From the NCBI GenBank assembly GCA_009920585.1, contig RFZT01000062.1, positions 1 through 10,500 of the forward strand: 10,500 bases of DNA. The letters run 5' to 3'. The position numbers and the translations under genes were made by a program. Source of the stretch: a bacterium (GTDB lineage: Bacteria > Verrucomicrobiota > Verrucomicrobiia > Chthoniobacterales > Terrimicrobiaceae). Shown in pieces: positions 1 to 6,313 of the stretch. Every line of letters starts with the position of its first letter. The first letter of the stretch is position 1. The notes under the pieces are model-generated. The model made no database searches and was not told the DNA's origin. It worked only from the letters and a program-made list of their open reading frames with translations.

Positions 1-1
1 T

Positions 2-115
2 GCTACGTCTGGACTTAAATCCGGACGTGACTTCGTTATACCAAATGTCAAAGAATATGTAAATGAAACAACCGATTTAGAATTGATAACATGGTTAGTA
101 ATTAAATCACAATGA
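2..115 (+). CDS. C-terminal 37 residues of an unidentified upstream gene (5' end outside window)
   Basis: Frame 2 is open from the window edge to a TGA at 113-115 that overlaps the methylase ATG (ATGA). The visible tail is hydrophilic and ends in ELITWLVIKSQ. It has no recognisable motif, so the family cannot be named. It is AT-rich like the first part of the methylase gene, and the 4-base overlap argues that the two are co-translated and functionally linked. Methylases of the downstream type are often encoded beside a helicase or nuclease partner, so such a partner is a reasonable guess for the missing part, but nothing visible proves it. Confidence 0.65.
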   Translation, partial: ATSGLKSGRDFVIPNVKEYVNETTDLELITWLVIKSQ

Positions 116-3100
116 GCCTACAGGACTTATTAATTCAATTTAGTAATCTACCACTCAAAGAAGCATCAAAAAATCTTCTCGGACACTTAGGATATAAAAG
201 TGAAAGATTCATACCAGGACTTGAATCTACACCTGATGCGTTTTACTCGAGTTTCGCATCAGGACATGAATTTAATAAAGACAAAGCGCTCTTTTCAGAA
301 TGGAAGTCCGCGGATCTTTTATTTCAAATTACAGATGACGAATTAGCTAAAACTCAAAGTCTTTTTAAAGATGAAAATGAACTAAGGGTTAGCCAACTTA
401 AGTCATATGTCTTTATAGCAATCGAATTAAAGCAGGCTAACTATAGTCGTGGTAAGTTTTCAGATATTACACGACAAGTAAATCGTCTATTTCCAATGCC
501 TGTGATGGTTATATTAAAATACGGAGATAGAATTACCATAGCAGTCATTAATCGCCGAAACAATAAACTAGATAATTCAAAAGAAGTTTTAGGAAAAGTA
601 ACTCTCATCCGTGATATCTACTTCAGCAACCCACACCGGGGACATCTCGACATTTTAAATTCTCTTTCTTTTGGCAATTTAGAACATCCTCAAAAAAAAC
701 CTATAGTAGATTTTGACTCATTGCATGAAGCCTGGGAAAATATCTTCAATGTAGAACTTCTTAATACTCGTTTTTACAAAGAACTATCCAACTGGTACTT
801 CTGGGCATTACCGCAAGTAGAGTTTCCTGCCGATCTAGAACCAGACAATGAAAAAAGACGTGCCACGGGACTCATACGCCTTCTAACACGCTTAATCTTT
901 TGTTGGTTTCTAAAAGAGAAAAATTTAATTCCCGATAATCTTTTTAATACAAGCGAACTAAATAAAGTCCTAAAAGGATTTGATCCTGAGAGCGAGACTA
1001 GTTCTACATTCTATCAAGCTATTTTGCAAAATCTCTTCTTTGCTACGCTTAACCAGCGCATGGATAAGGATAGCAACGGAAAACCATATCGAGGTTTTGC
1101 TACCGACGAAGGATTTCTTAAAAATCGGACGACCTATGATATAAACAACCTATATCGTTATGAAAATCTTTTTTCCGTCTCACAAGAAGAGGCCATCTCT
1201 CTCTTTTCTGACATACCATTTTTAAATGGCGGCCTATTTGAGTGCCTCGATCGAACAGAGGATGACACTGATAAGAAACTTTATTTAGACGGCTTCTCCC
1301 GTAACACTAAAAAGCGTCCCCATGTCCCAGACCGTCTCTTCTTCGACAGCGGTGAAACAGCCGATCTCTCCGTAGCTTACGGTGACACTAAGCGTAAGGC
1401 AGAACACGTTTCCGGTCTTATAACTATCCTGAATCGCTACAAGTTCACCATAGTCGAGAATACTCCTATCGATCAGGAAATCGCCCTAGATCCTGAACTG
1501 CTCGGCAAGGTGTTTGAAAACTTGCTCGCATCCTACAACGAAGAAACAAAAACCACCGCCCGCAAACAGACAGGCTCTTTCTATACCCCTCGTCCCATAG
1601 TAGACTACATGGTAGACGAGTCCCTAAAAGCCCACCTGACCCGTGCCCTAATTGAAAAGAGTCGCATGCAAGAACCCGATGCCCGTGCCGGCCTGGACCT
1701 ACTTTTTGCCTACACTGAGAAGGAGCATGCCTTCACCCCAATCGAAGTCACAACCCTAATCGATGCTATCGACGCACTTAAAATCCTAGATCCAGCTTGC
1801 GGCTCGGGTGCCTTCCCCATGGGTATACTCCACAAGCTCGTCTACATCCTACAAAAACTTGACCCCGACAACGAACGCTGGCGGCAGACGCAGCTCGCCA
1901 AGCTCGACTCAACCACCATGCGCGAGGAACTCGAACGTGCCTTCTCCGATAATAATGACGATTACGGCCGCAAGCTGTACCTTATTGAAAACTGCCTCTA
2001 CGGAGTGGATATTCAGCCTATTGCTATCCAAATAACAAAACTCAGATTCTTTATTTCACTCGTATGCGAACAAAAGACAAATCGTAACAAAAAAGAAAAT
2101 CACGGAATACGCCCCCTGCCAAACCTAGAGACTAAATTTGTCGCCGCTGACACACTAGTAGGCCTGCCAGAAATAACGCAATCTCTTCTAGTCGACCCCC
2201 GTGTGAGCGCTATTGAGAAAGATATTGAATCTCTATATCACAGTCACTTCTCAGAGCAACGTCGCGATAGAAAGTTGGCAAACCAACATAAAGTGATGAA
2301 TCTACGAAAAGAACTTGCTAAGCTTCTCTCTGAAAGTCTCATGGCTCCGAAAAAGGCACAACACATAGCAAAATGGAATGCATTCGATCCACAATCCACT
2401 GCCGACTTTTTTGATCCTCATTGGATGTTCGGACGAAACCTTGCAAATGGATTTGATATTGTAATAGGCAACCCTCCCTATCTGTTTCTAAGCGGAAAAG
2501 GCAGTCTAGTCCAAAAACTAGCGAAAGAAGGCAAGAAGGAGCAGGCAGAAAAGCTTAAGGAATACTTCAACCAGATGGCAGAGCGCCTACCAAGGTCATC
2601 ACAGGGCTGCCTAGATTATTATAAATGGTTTATAGACAGAGGTCTTAGTCTGCTCTCAAAAAATGGTGTTTTATCCTACATTACACCAAACACTTTCTTG
2701 ACGCTAAACCGTTATGCTGACGTAAGGAAAATTCTTTTTAGTGATTCTCGATCAAACTCAATTATAGTCGACTTAGGATTTGATGTTTTTGAAGTGCCTA
2801 TCGTACCATCCGCAATAACTGTGACCCAGAGAAATGTGCGCATAGAAACCAAATCAGCAATCCAATTCGCCGACTTAAAACAATCAGAAGACTTATTTAA
2901 ATCCACGGAGGCTATTCAATCTGCCATAAAAGATGCATCAATTGATGTCGCCTACAGGGAACCACAATTACTCTTATTCAAGCATCCAATAGCCGAATCT
3001 CTTTATCTTAATTCGTCAAAATTCGGCATCGATTATTTTAAGGCCAAAGAAGGCGAGCATAGTCTGGACATGAGCATGTTGCTATTGTCTGAGCCATCTT

Positions 3101-3810
3101 CGCCGTCTGTTGTTCCTGTTGTAATTGACTCTGAATTGTCGCGATTTAAATTTTGTCGCCAAGGCTTAGTTCCGGGGGTTGCTTGTCCTAAGTTCGACTC
3201 CGAGCTTCACCATGGCCCAAGGATGTTAATTAGAAAAACCGGGGACAGTATCGTGTGCGGATTCCCCGACAGTGAAAATATAGCAGTAGCACATCAAAAC
3301 GTTTACGTAGTTAAAGCACACGACCAGAGATTACACTGGACGGTTTCAGCAATCCTCAATTCATCAGTTGCTACTTTTTTATACCGTTGCGGTATTCACG
3401 GACAAAAAGGCAGAATCATGGCACAATTCAGAGTTCACGCCTTAGAGGCGATTCCTTTCCCTGCTAAGATTCTACCAGATCAATCCGTGCTCTTTGACAG
3501 ACTTTTACCACTGATTAGATTTTCGGAACCAGACATTCAAGTGTTTCTTGAAGAACTAATCGACGCCTGTGTGATGGAGTGCTACTTCGGCGAGCACATG
3601 GCGGAGCGCGACCTGCTCTTCCACGACACCGTGGCCCAACATCTCGCCGCCTACGCCCCAACGACCAGCGCCGCCCAGCAGCGCGATTTCCTCAACGACC
3701 TGCATAAGACACTCAACGGCCCCAGCCACCCCATCCGCAACCGCCTCCTCCGCCTCACCGCCGATAGCCCTGACCTCCTTGCCATTATCAAACAGGAAGG
3801 TAAGGCATGA
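112..3810 (+). CDS. Large Eco57I/TaqI-class adenine-specific DNA methyltransferase (restriction-modification type)
   Basis: A predicted N6-adenine DNA methylase of 1232 residues that transfers a methyl group from S-adenosylmethionine to adenine in a specific site. Visible landmarks are a motif X-like GSFYTPRPIVDYM (489-501), the SAM-binding motif I LDPACGSGAF (559-568), a GVDIQPIAIQ segment (631-640), and the catalytic motif IV GNPPY (786-790). A TaqI-like specificity region follows at about 1000-1120, ending in QFRVHALEAIPFPA. Residues 1-190 form a separate N-terminal domain that carries D68 and an E-x-K at 105-107, which could be a nuclease-like fold. The start is fixed by ATGA overlap with the upstream frame; there is no Shine-Dalgarno. 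The C-terminal 88 residues are much more GC-rich than the preceding ~500 codons. Family membership is clear. Whether the protein also cuts DNA, and which site it recognises, cannot be read here. It could belong to a methylase-helicase defence system whose other gene is off the left edge. Confidence 0.9.
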   Translation: MSLQDLLIQFSNLPLKEASKNLLGHLGYKSERFIPGLESTPDAFYSSFASGHEFNKDKALFSEWKSADLLFQITDDELAKTQSLFKDENELRVSQLKSYVFIAIELKQANYSRGKFSDITRQVNRLFPMPVMVILKYGDRITIAVINRRNNKLDNSKEVLGKVTLIRDIYFSNPHRGHLDILNSLSFGNLEHPQKKPIVDFDSLHEAWENIFNVELLNTRFYKELSNWYFWALPQVEFPADLEPDNEKRRATGLIRLLTRLIFCWFLKEKNLIPDNLFNTSELNKVLKGFDPESETSSTFYQAILQNLFFATLNQRMDKDSNGKPYRGFATDEGFLKNRTTYDINNLYRYENLFSVSQEEAISLFSDIPFLNGGLFECLDRTEDDTDKKLYLDGFSRNTKKRPHVPDRLFFDSGETADLSVAYGDTKRKAEHVSGLITILNRYKFTIVENTPIDQEIALDPELLGKVFENLLASYNEETKTTARKQTGSFYTPRPIVDYMVDESLKAHLTRALIEKSRMQEPDARAGLDLLFAYTEKEHAFTPIEVTTLIDAIDALKILDPACGSGAFPMGILHKLVYILQKLDPDNERWRQTQLAKLDSTTMREELERAFSDNNDDYGRKLYLIENCLYGVDIQPIAIQITKLRFFISLVCEQKTNRNKKENHGIRPLPNLETKFVAADTLVGLPEITQSLLVDPRVSAIEKDIESLYHSHFSEQRRDRKLANQHKVMNLRKELAKLLSESLMAPKKAQHIAKWNAFDPQSTADFFDPHWMFGRNLANGFDIVIGNPPYLFLSGKGSLVQKLAKEGKKEQAEKLKEYFNQMAERLPRSSQGCLDYYKWFIDRGLSLLSKNGVLSYITPNTFLTLNRYADVRKILFSDSRSNSIIVDLGFDVFEVPIVPSAITVTQRNVRIETKSAIQFADLKQSEDLFKSTEAIQSAIKDASIDVAYREPQLLLFKHPIAESLYLNSSKFGIDYFKAKEGEHSLDMSMLLLSEPSSPSVVPVVIDSELSRFKFCRQGLVPGVACPKFDSELHHGPRMLIRKTGDSIVCGFPDSENIAVAHQNVYVVKAHDQRLHWTVSAILNSSVATFLYRCGIHGQKGRIMAQFRVHALEAIPFPAKILPDQSVLFDRLLPLIRFSEPDIQVFLEELIDACVMECYFGEHMAERDLLFHDTVAQHLAAYAPTTSAAQQRDFLNDLHKTLNGPSHPIRNRLLRLTADSPDLLAIIKQEGKA
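3794..3800 (+). promoter_or_regulatory. Shine-Dalgarno for the DUF4258 gene inside the methylase 3' codons
   Basis: AGGAAGG lies 6 bases before the ATG at 3807. It is embedded in the codons for the methylase C-terminal QEGK. The last codons of the methylase therefore double as the ribosome-binding site of the next gene, which would help explain why this stretch also survives in the relic before rhuM. Confidence 0.6.
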
Positions 3811-4058
3811 ACTACGAACTGACCAAACACGCCCAGAAAGCACTGGAGGAGCGTGGCATTCAGATTGAATGGCTGGAGCGAACTTTGTCCGCGCCGGAAT
3901 GCGTCCTTCCCGACTCGTCGGACGCCACGGTGGAACGATATTTCCGCCCCATTCCCGAATTTGGCGGCCGTATCCTGCGAGTCGCCGTGAATACATCAGT
4001 TGAACCAAACCGGGTTGTGAGTGTATTCTTCGACCGAACCATGAAAGGCAAACTATGA
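3807..4058 (+). CDS. DUF4258 domain protein, putative toxin of a toxin-antitoxin pair
   Basis: 83 residues. The N-terminal pattern LTKHAQKALEERGI (5-18) followed by a short helix, and the strand pair around RILRVAVN and NRVVSVFFDR, match the DUF4258 family. Family members are small proteins with an N-terminal helix and a beta-sheet resembling the RelE/BrnT toxin superfamily. The start overlaps the methylase stop (ATGA) and is preceded by AGGAAGG. Its stop overlaps the start of the DUF2283 gene, again as ATGA. DUF4258 and DUF2283 genes commonly occur as neighbours and are predicted to form toxin and antitoxin. That role is inferred from family and arrangement and is not demonstrated here. It could instead be an accessory factor of the methylase. 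Confidence 0.82.
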   Translation: MNYELTKHAQKALEERGIQIEWLERTLSAPECVLPDSSDATVERYFRPIPEFGGRILRVAVNTSVEPNRVVSVFFDRTMKGKL

Positions 4059-4255
4059 AACTGCACATCGATAAAGAAGCCGACGCACTCTACCTCCGGC
4101 TGGATGACTCCAAAATCATCGAATTCGAAGAAGTCTCCCCCGGCGTGGTGCTGGACTTCAACGAGCAAAACCAGGTGGTCGGCATCGAGATGCTTCACCT
4201 TTCGCGCCGTTCGCCACAGCTCGATTTTAAGGAGCTGCAATACCAAACTGCCTAA
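4055..4255 (+). CDS. DUF2283 domain protein, putative antitoxin partner of the DUF4258 protein
   Basis: 66 residues covering essentially a single DUF2283 domain. Diagnostic pieces are DKEADALYLRLDD (6-18), the VVLDFNEQNQVVGIEMLHLS segment (31-50) and a short SRRS-containing tail. An AAAGG sequence lies just before the ATG, which overlaps the DUF4258 stop by ATGA. The tight coupling supports production of the two proteins in fixed ratio, as expected for a toxin with its neutraliser. There is no obvious DNA-binding domain, so autoregulation by this protein cannot be inferred. The functional assignment is by family association only. Confidence 0.82.
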   Translation: MKLHIDKEADALYLRLDDSKIIEFEEVSPGVVLDFNEQNQVVGIEMLHLSRRSPQLDFKELQYQTA

Positions 4256-4327
4256 TGCCGGAGCCAGCCATGGAGCCACCACCTTCCTCGAAGACCTCAT
4301 CGACGCCTGCGTGATAGAGAGCGGGGA

Positions 4328-4390
4328 AAGTATGAAGGAAGAAGGATCAAGTGCGGTGGAATATCCGGCGTTCTTTCATCCTTCAACCTT
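4328..4390. repeat. Long imperfect hairpin, REP- or MITE-like palindromic unit
   Basis: 4328-4346 pairs with 4372-4390 over about 16 pairs with few mismatches (for example TGAAGGA at 4333-4339 with TCCTTCA at 4379-4385). An inner stem then joins GGA at 4358-4360 to TCC at 4364-4366. The arms abut the two methylase-tail homology blocks closely, so the element replaces the deleted middle of the relic. No protein is encoded. It may be a dispersed palindromic element. A second copy is not present in this window, so its repeat status in the genome is untested. Confidence 0.55.
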
Positions 4391-4443
4391 ACGCTCCGCC
4401 TCCTCCTCCGTCAGCCCCGCCCAATCCTCGCCATCATGAAACA

Positions 4444-4448
4444 AGAGG
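4444..4448 (+). promoter_or_regulatory. Ribosome-binding site for rhuM, donated by the methylase relic
   Basis: AGAGG lies 12 bases before the ATG at 4461, within the relic codons for KQEEK. The spacing is somewhat long. It parallels the arrangement before the DUF4258 gene, where the same part of the intact methylase tail holds the ribosome-binding site. Confidence 0.45.
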
Positions 4449-4460
4449 AAAAAGTGTAAC

Positions 4461-5450
4461 ATGAGCCAAGTCATCCTCTACCAAAGCGAAGACGGTCGCA
4501 CCAAGCTGGATGTGCGGCTGGAGGGCCAGACCGTCTGGCTCAGCCAGAAGCAGCTCACGGAGCTGTTTGGCAAAGCCAAGGGGACCATAAGCGAGCACAT
4601 CAAACACATTTTCGAGGACGGAGAGCTGGAGTCGGAGGCAACTGTTCGGTTATTCCGAACAGTTCAAATCGAAGGCGAACGGGAGGTGACGCGCGAGGTG
4701 GAGTGCTACAATCTGGACATGGTGCTGGCGCTCGGTTTCCGAGTGCGCAGCCCCATGGCGGTGCGCTTCCGCCAGTGGGCGGCGGACAAGCTGAAGGAAT
4801 ACATCGTCAAAGGATTCGTGCTTGATGACGAGCGGCTGAAAAATCCGCAGGCGGGCAACGACTACTTCGAGGAACTGAGCCGCCGCATTCAGGACATCCG
4901 CACCAGCGAGCGGCGCTTTTACCAGAAGATCACGGACATCTACGCCACCAGCATCGACTACGACAAGGACGCCGCGCTGACGCAGACCTTCTTCGCCACC
5001 GTCCAAAACAAAGTCCACTACGCCATCCACGGCCAGACCGCCGCCGAGGTCATCACCTCCCGTGCCGACCGCACCCAGCCGAACATGGGCCTGACGAACT
5101 GGGAAGGTGCCCGCATCCGCAAAGCCGATGTCAGCATTGCCAAAAACTACCTGAGCGAGCCGGAACTCCGCGCCCTCGGCAATCTCGTGGAGCAATATCT
5201 CATCTTTGCCCAATCTCAGGCGGAGCGCCGCATCCCGATGACCATGCAGGACTGGATCACGAAGCTGGAAGGCTTTCTCAGGCTGAATGACCGCGAGGTG
5301 TTGACAAACGCAGGCAAGGTCTCCGCCGAGCTAGCCAAGGAGCACGCGGAGAGAGAATTTACGGAATATCGTCGTGTGGAAGATCACACGCTGGAGTCCG
5401 ACTTTGATCGAGCCATTCAGCAACTCCCGCCGCCGCCGCCAGAGTTATGA
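4461..5450 (+). CDS. rhuM: RhuM-family protein (virulence-protein/antirepressor-like)
   Basis: 329 residues, a typical length for the RhuM family, which is named after a Salmonella pathogenicity-island gene and is common in genomic islands and near restriction-modification genes. Residues 26-57 (VWLSQKQLTELFG followed by KGTISEHIKHIF) look like a helix-turn-helix. YNLDMVLALGFRVRS (83-97) followed by FRQWA (103-107) is the family signature. The C-terminal half contains the conserved VHYAIHGQTAAEVI (185-198) and RADRTQPNMGLTNW (201-214) blocks. The protein ends in five prolines, E and L, and its stop overlaps the dinD start (ATGA). The biochemical role of RhuM is unknown. The HTH-like start suggests DNA binding or regulation. 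The family call is firm and the function is open. Confidence 0.9.
   Translation: MSQVILYQSEDGRTKLDVRLEGQTVWLSQKQLTELFGKAKGTISEHIKHIFEDGELESEATVRLFRTVQIEGEREVTREVECYNLDMVLALGFRVRSPMAVRFRQWAADKLKEYIVKGFVLDDERLKNPQAGNDYFEELSRRIQDIRTSERRFYQKITDIYATSIDYDKDAALTQTFFATVQNKVHYAIHGQTAAEVITSRADRTQPNMGLTNWEGARIRKADVSIAKNYLSEPELRALGNLVEQYLIFAQSQAERRIPMTMQDWITKLEGFLRLNDREVLTNAGKVSAELAKEHAEREFTEYRRVEDHTLESDFDRAIQQLPPPPPEL
4640..4664. repeat. Perfect 10-bp inverted repeat with 5-base loop inside rhuM
   Basis: AACTGTTCGG (4640-4649) and CCGAACAGTT (4655-4664) flank TTATT. It falls on the codons for residues ATVRLFRTVQ, a stretch conserved in the RhuM family, so it may simply reflect codon choice. It could also form an RNA hairpin or a protein-binding site. 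TGTTC and GAACA half-sites are present but 9 bases apart. Confidence 0.5.
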
Positions 5451-6313
5451 GCAACGAACCGAAGCGCAGCGAAGATAGCCCGCCCAATCCTCGCCAAAAT
5501 AGCGGGCAAATCACACCCTTTGAATCCATCCGGCGCACCAATCCGGCGGGCAATGAATTCTGGTCCAGCCGCGATTTTGCTCGCGTGCTCGGCTATGTGA
5601 ACTACCGCCATTTCCAGGCGGTCATCGAGAAAGCCCGCACCGCCTCTTTCAACAGCGGCCAGCGGGTGGAAGACCATTTCGTCGGGATCGACGAAATGGT
5701 CGAGATCGGGAGCGGAGCACAGCGTGCCATTCCGACCGTGATGATGTCGCGCTACGCCTGCTACCTCGTTATCCAGAACGCTGATCCCTCGAAAGAAATC
5801 GTCGCCCAGGGTCAAACCTATTTTGCCATCCAGACGCGGCGGCAGGAGTTGAGCGATGAGGAGATGGAAGAGCAACGCCGCCTCGCCATACGCTCGGAGT
5901 TACGAACCCACAACAGCCAACTTGCCGATGCTGTGAAAGATGCCGGAGTCATCGAAACCCGCGACTATGCCATCTTCCAGAACCACGGCTACATCGGCCT
6001 CTACGGTGGGCTCGGCGCACAGGACATCCACGCCCGGAAGGGGCTGAAAAAGGACGAGCAAATCCTCGATCACATGGGCAGCACCGAGCTGGCCGCCAAT
6101 CTCTTCCGCGCCACCCAAGCCGAGGAAAAACTCCGCCGCGAAAAGATAACCGGCAAAGCCAATGCCAACAAAGCCCACCGCGAAGTCGGTGCCAAGGTGC
6201 GCCAAACCATCAAAGAACTCGGCGGCACGATGCCAGAGGAAATGCCCACGGTGGAGAGCATCAAAAAGCTGGAATCCAAGGCAAGAAAGGCCCTCAAGAA
6301 GCCGAAACCATGA
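5447..6313 (+). CDS. dinD: DNA-damage-inducible protein D homologue (DinD)
   Basis: 288 residues, slightly longer than the ~274-residue E. coli protein. From PFESIRRTNPAGNEFWSSRD (24-43) onward it follows DinD closely: DHFVG, SRYACYLVIQNADPSK (101-116), QTYFAIQTRRQEL (123-135), FQNHGYIGLYGGL (177-189), LDHMGSTELAANLFRATQAE (207-226) and VRQTIKELGGTMPEE (251-265). The N-terminal half is Bro-N-like, as in phage antirepressors. E. coli DinD is LexA-regulated and is reported to inhibit RecA-filament activities, so this protein may modulate RecA after DNA damage. The start overlaps the rhuM stop (ATGA) with no Shine-Dalgarno, so it is probably translated by coupling. The first ~20 residues have no counterpart in E. 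coli DinD and overlie a methylase-tail trace. No SOS box is visible near it, so any regulation would act on the operon promoter, outside the window. Confidence 0.92.
   Translation: MSNEPKRSEDSPPNPRQNSGQITPFESIRRTNPAGNEFWSSRDFARVLGYVNYRHFQAVIEKARTASFNSGQRVEDHFVGIDEMVEIGSGAQRAIPTVMMSRYACYLVIQNADPSKEIVAQGQTYFAIQTRRQELSDEEMEEQRRLAIRSELRTHNSQLADAVKDAGVIETRDYAIFQNHGYIGLYGGLGAQDIHARKGLKKDEQILDHMGSTELAANLFRATQAEEKLRREKITGKANANKAHREVGAKVRQTIKELGGTMPEEMPTVESIKKLESKARKALKKPKP
5476..5496 (+). repeat. Third trace of the methylase 3' tail, within the dinD 5' codons
   Basis: 5479-5496 (CCCGCCCAATCCTCGCCA) is identical over 18 bases to 4416-4433 in the relic before rhuM. In that relic frame it reads ARPILAK, compared with PRPILAI. 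Just upstream, GATAGCCC at 5475-5481 also occurs in the intact methylase tail, in the codons for the DSP of TADSPD. The trace is out of frame with respect to dinD, whose extra N-terminal residues it encodes. Confidence 0.55.

Larger units (their letters stand above)
4281..4459 (+). pseudogene. Relic of a methylase 3' end, internally deleted and interrupted by a hairpin
   Basis: 4284-4319 encodes FLEDLIDACVIE, matching FLEELIDACVME at residues 1145-1156 of the intact methylase (10 of 12 residues; 30 of 36 bases, with the changes almost all at third codon positions). 4397-4459, in a different frame, encodes RLLLRQPRPILAIMKQEEKV plus a TAA, matching the intact end RLLRLTADSPDLLAIIKQEGKA. The ~150 bases between these two blocks in the intact gene are missing, and a 63-base hairpin (4328-4390) sits in their place. 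The pattern of third-position differences suggests the relic comes from a related, formerly coding, GC-rich methylase and is not a recent copy of the gene at 112-3810. No intact reading frame spans it. Confidence 0.8.

Noticed and set aside
3556..4068. 170-residue - strand frame across the methylase end and the DUF4258 gene
   Set aside because: It overlaps two genes supported by family motifs and ATGA overlaps; its composition is typical of an antisense shadow.
4104..4439. 111-residue + strand frame overlapping the DUF2283 gene
   Set aside because: Its first part is the DUF2283 gene out of frame. It only becomes meaningful at FLEDLIDACVIE, which belongs to the methylase relic and soon loses frame.
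4643..4661. Possible LexA/SOS box (TGTTC...GAACA) inside rhuM
   Set aside because: The half-sites are 9 bases apart, while the TGTTC-type box I know of has 4 between them; it is also deep inside a coding region rather than before dinD.
112..6313. Assignment of the operon to DISARM or BREX
   Set aside because: Both systems have a large adenine methylase, but no drmA/drmB or pglZ/brxC/brxL-type gene is visible; the neighbours are DUF4258, DUF2283, RhuM and DinD.
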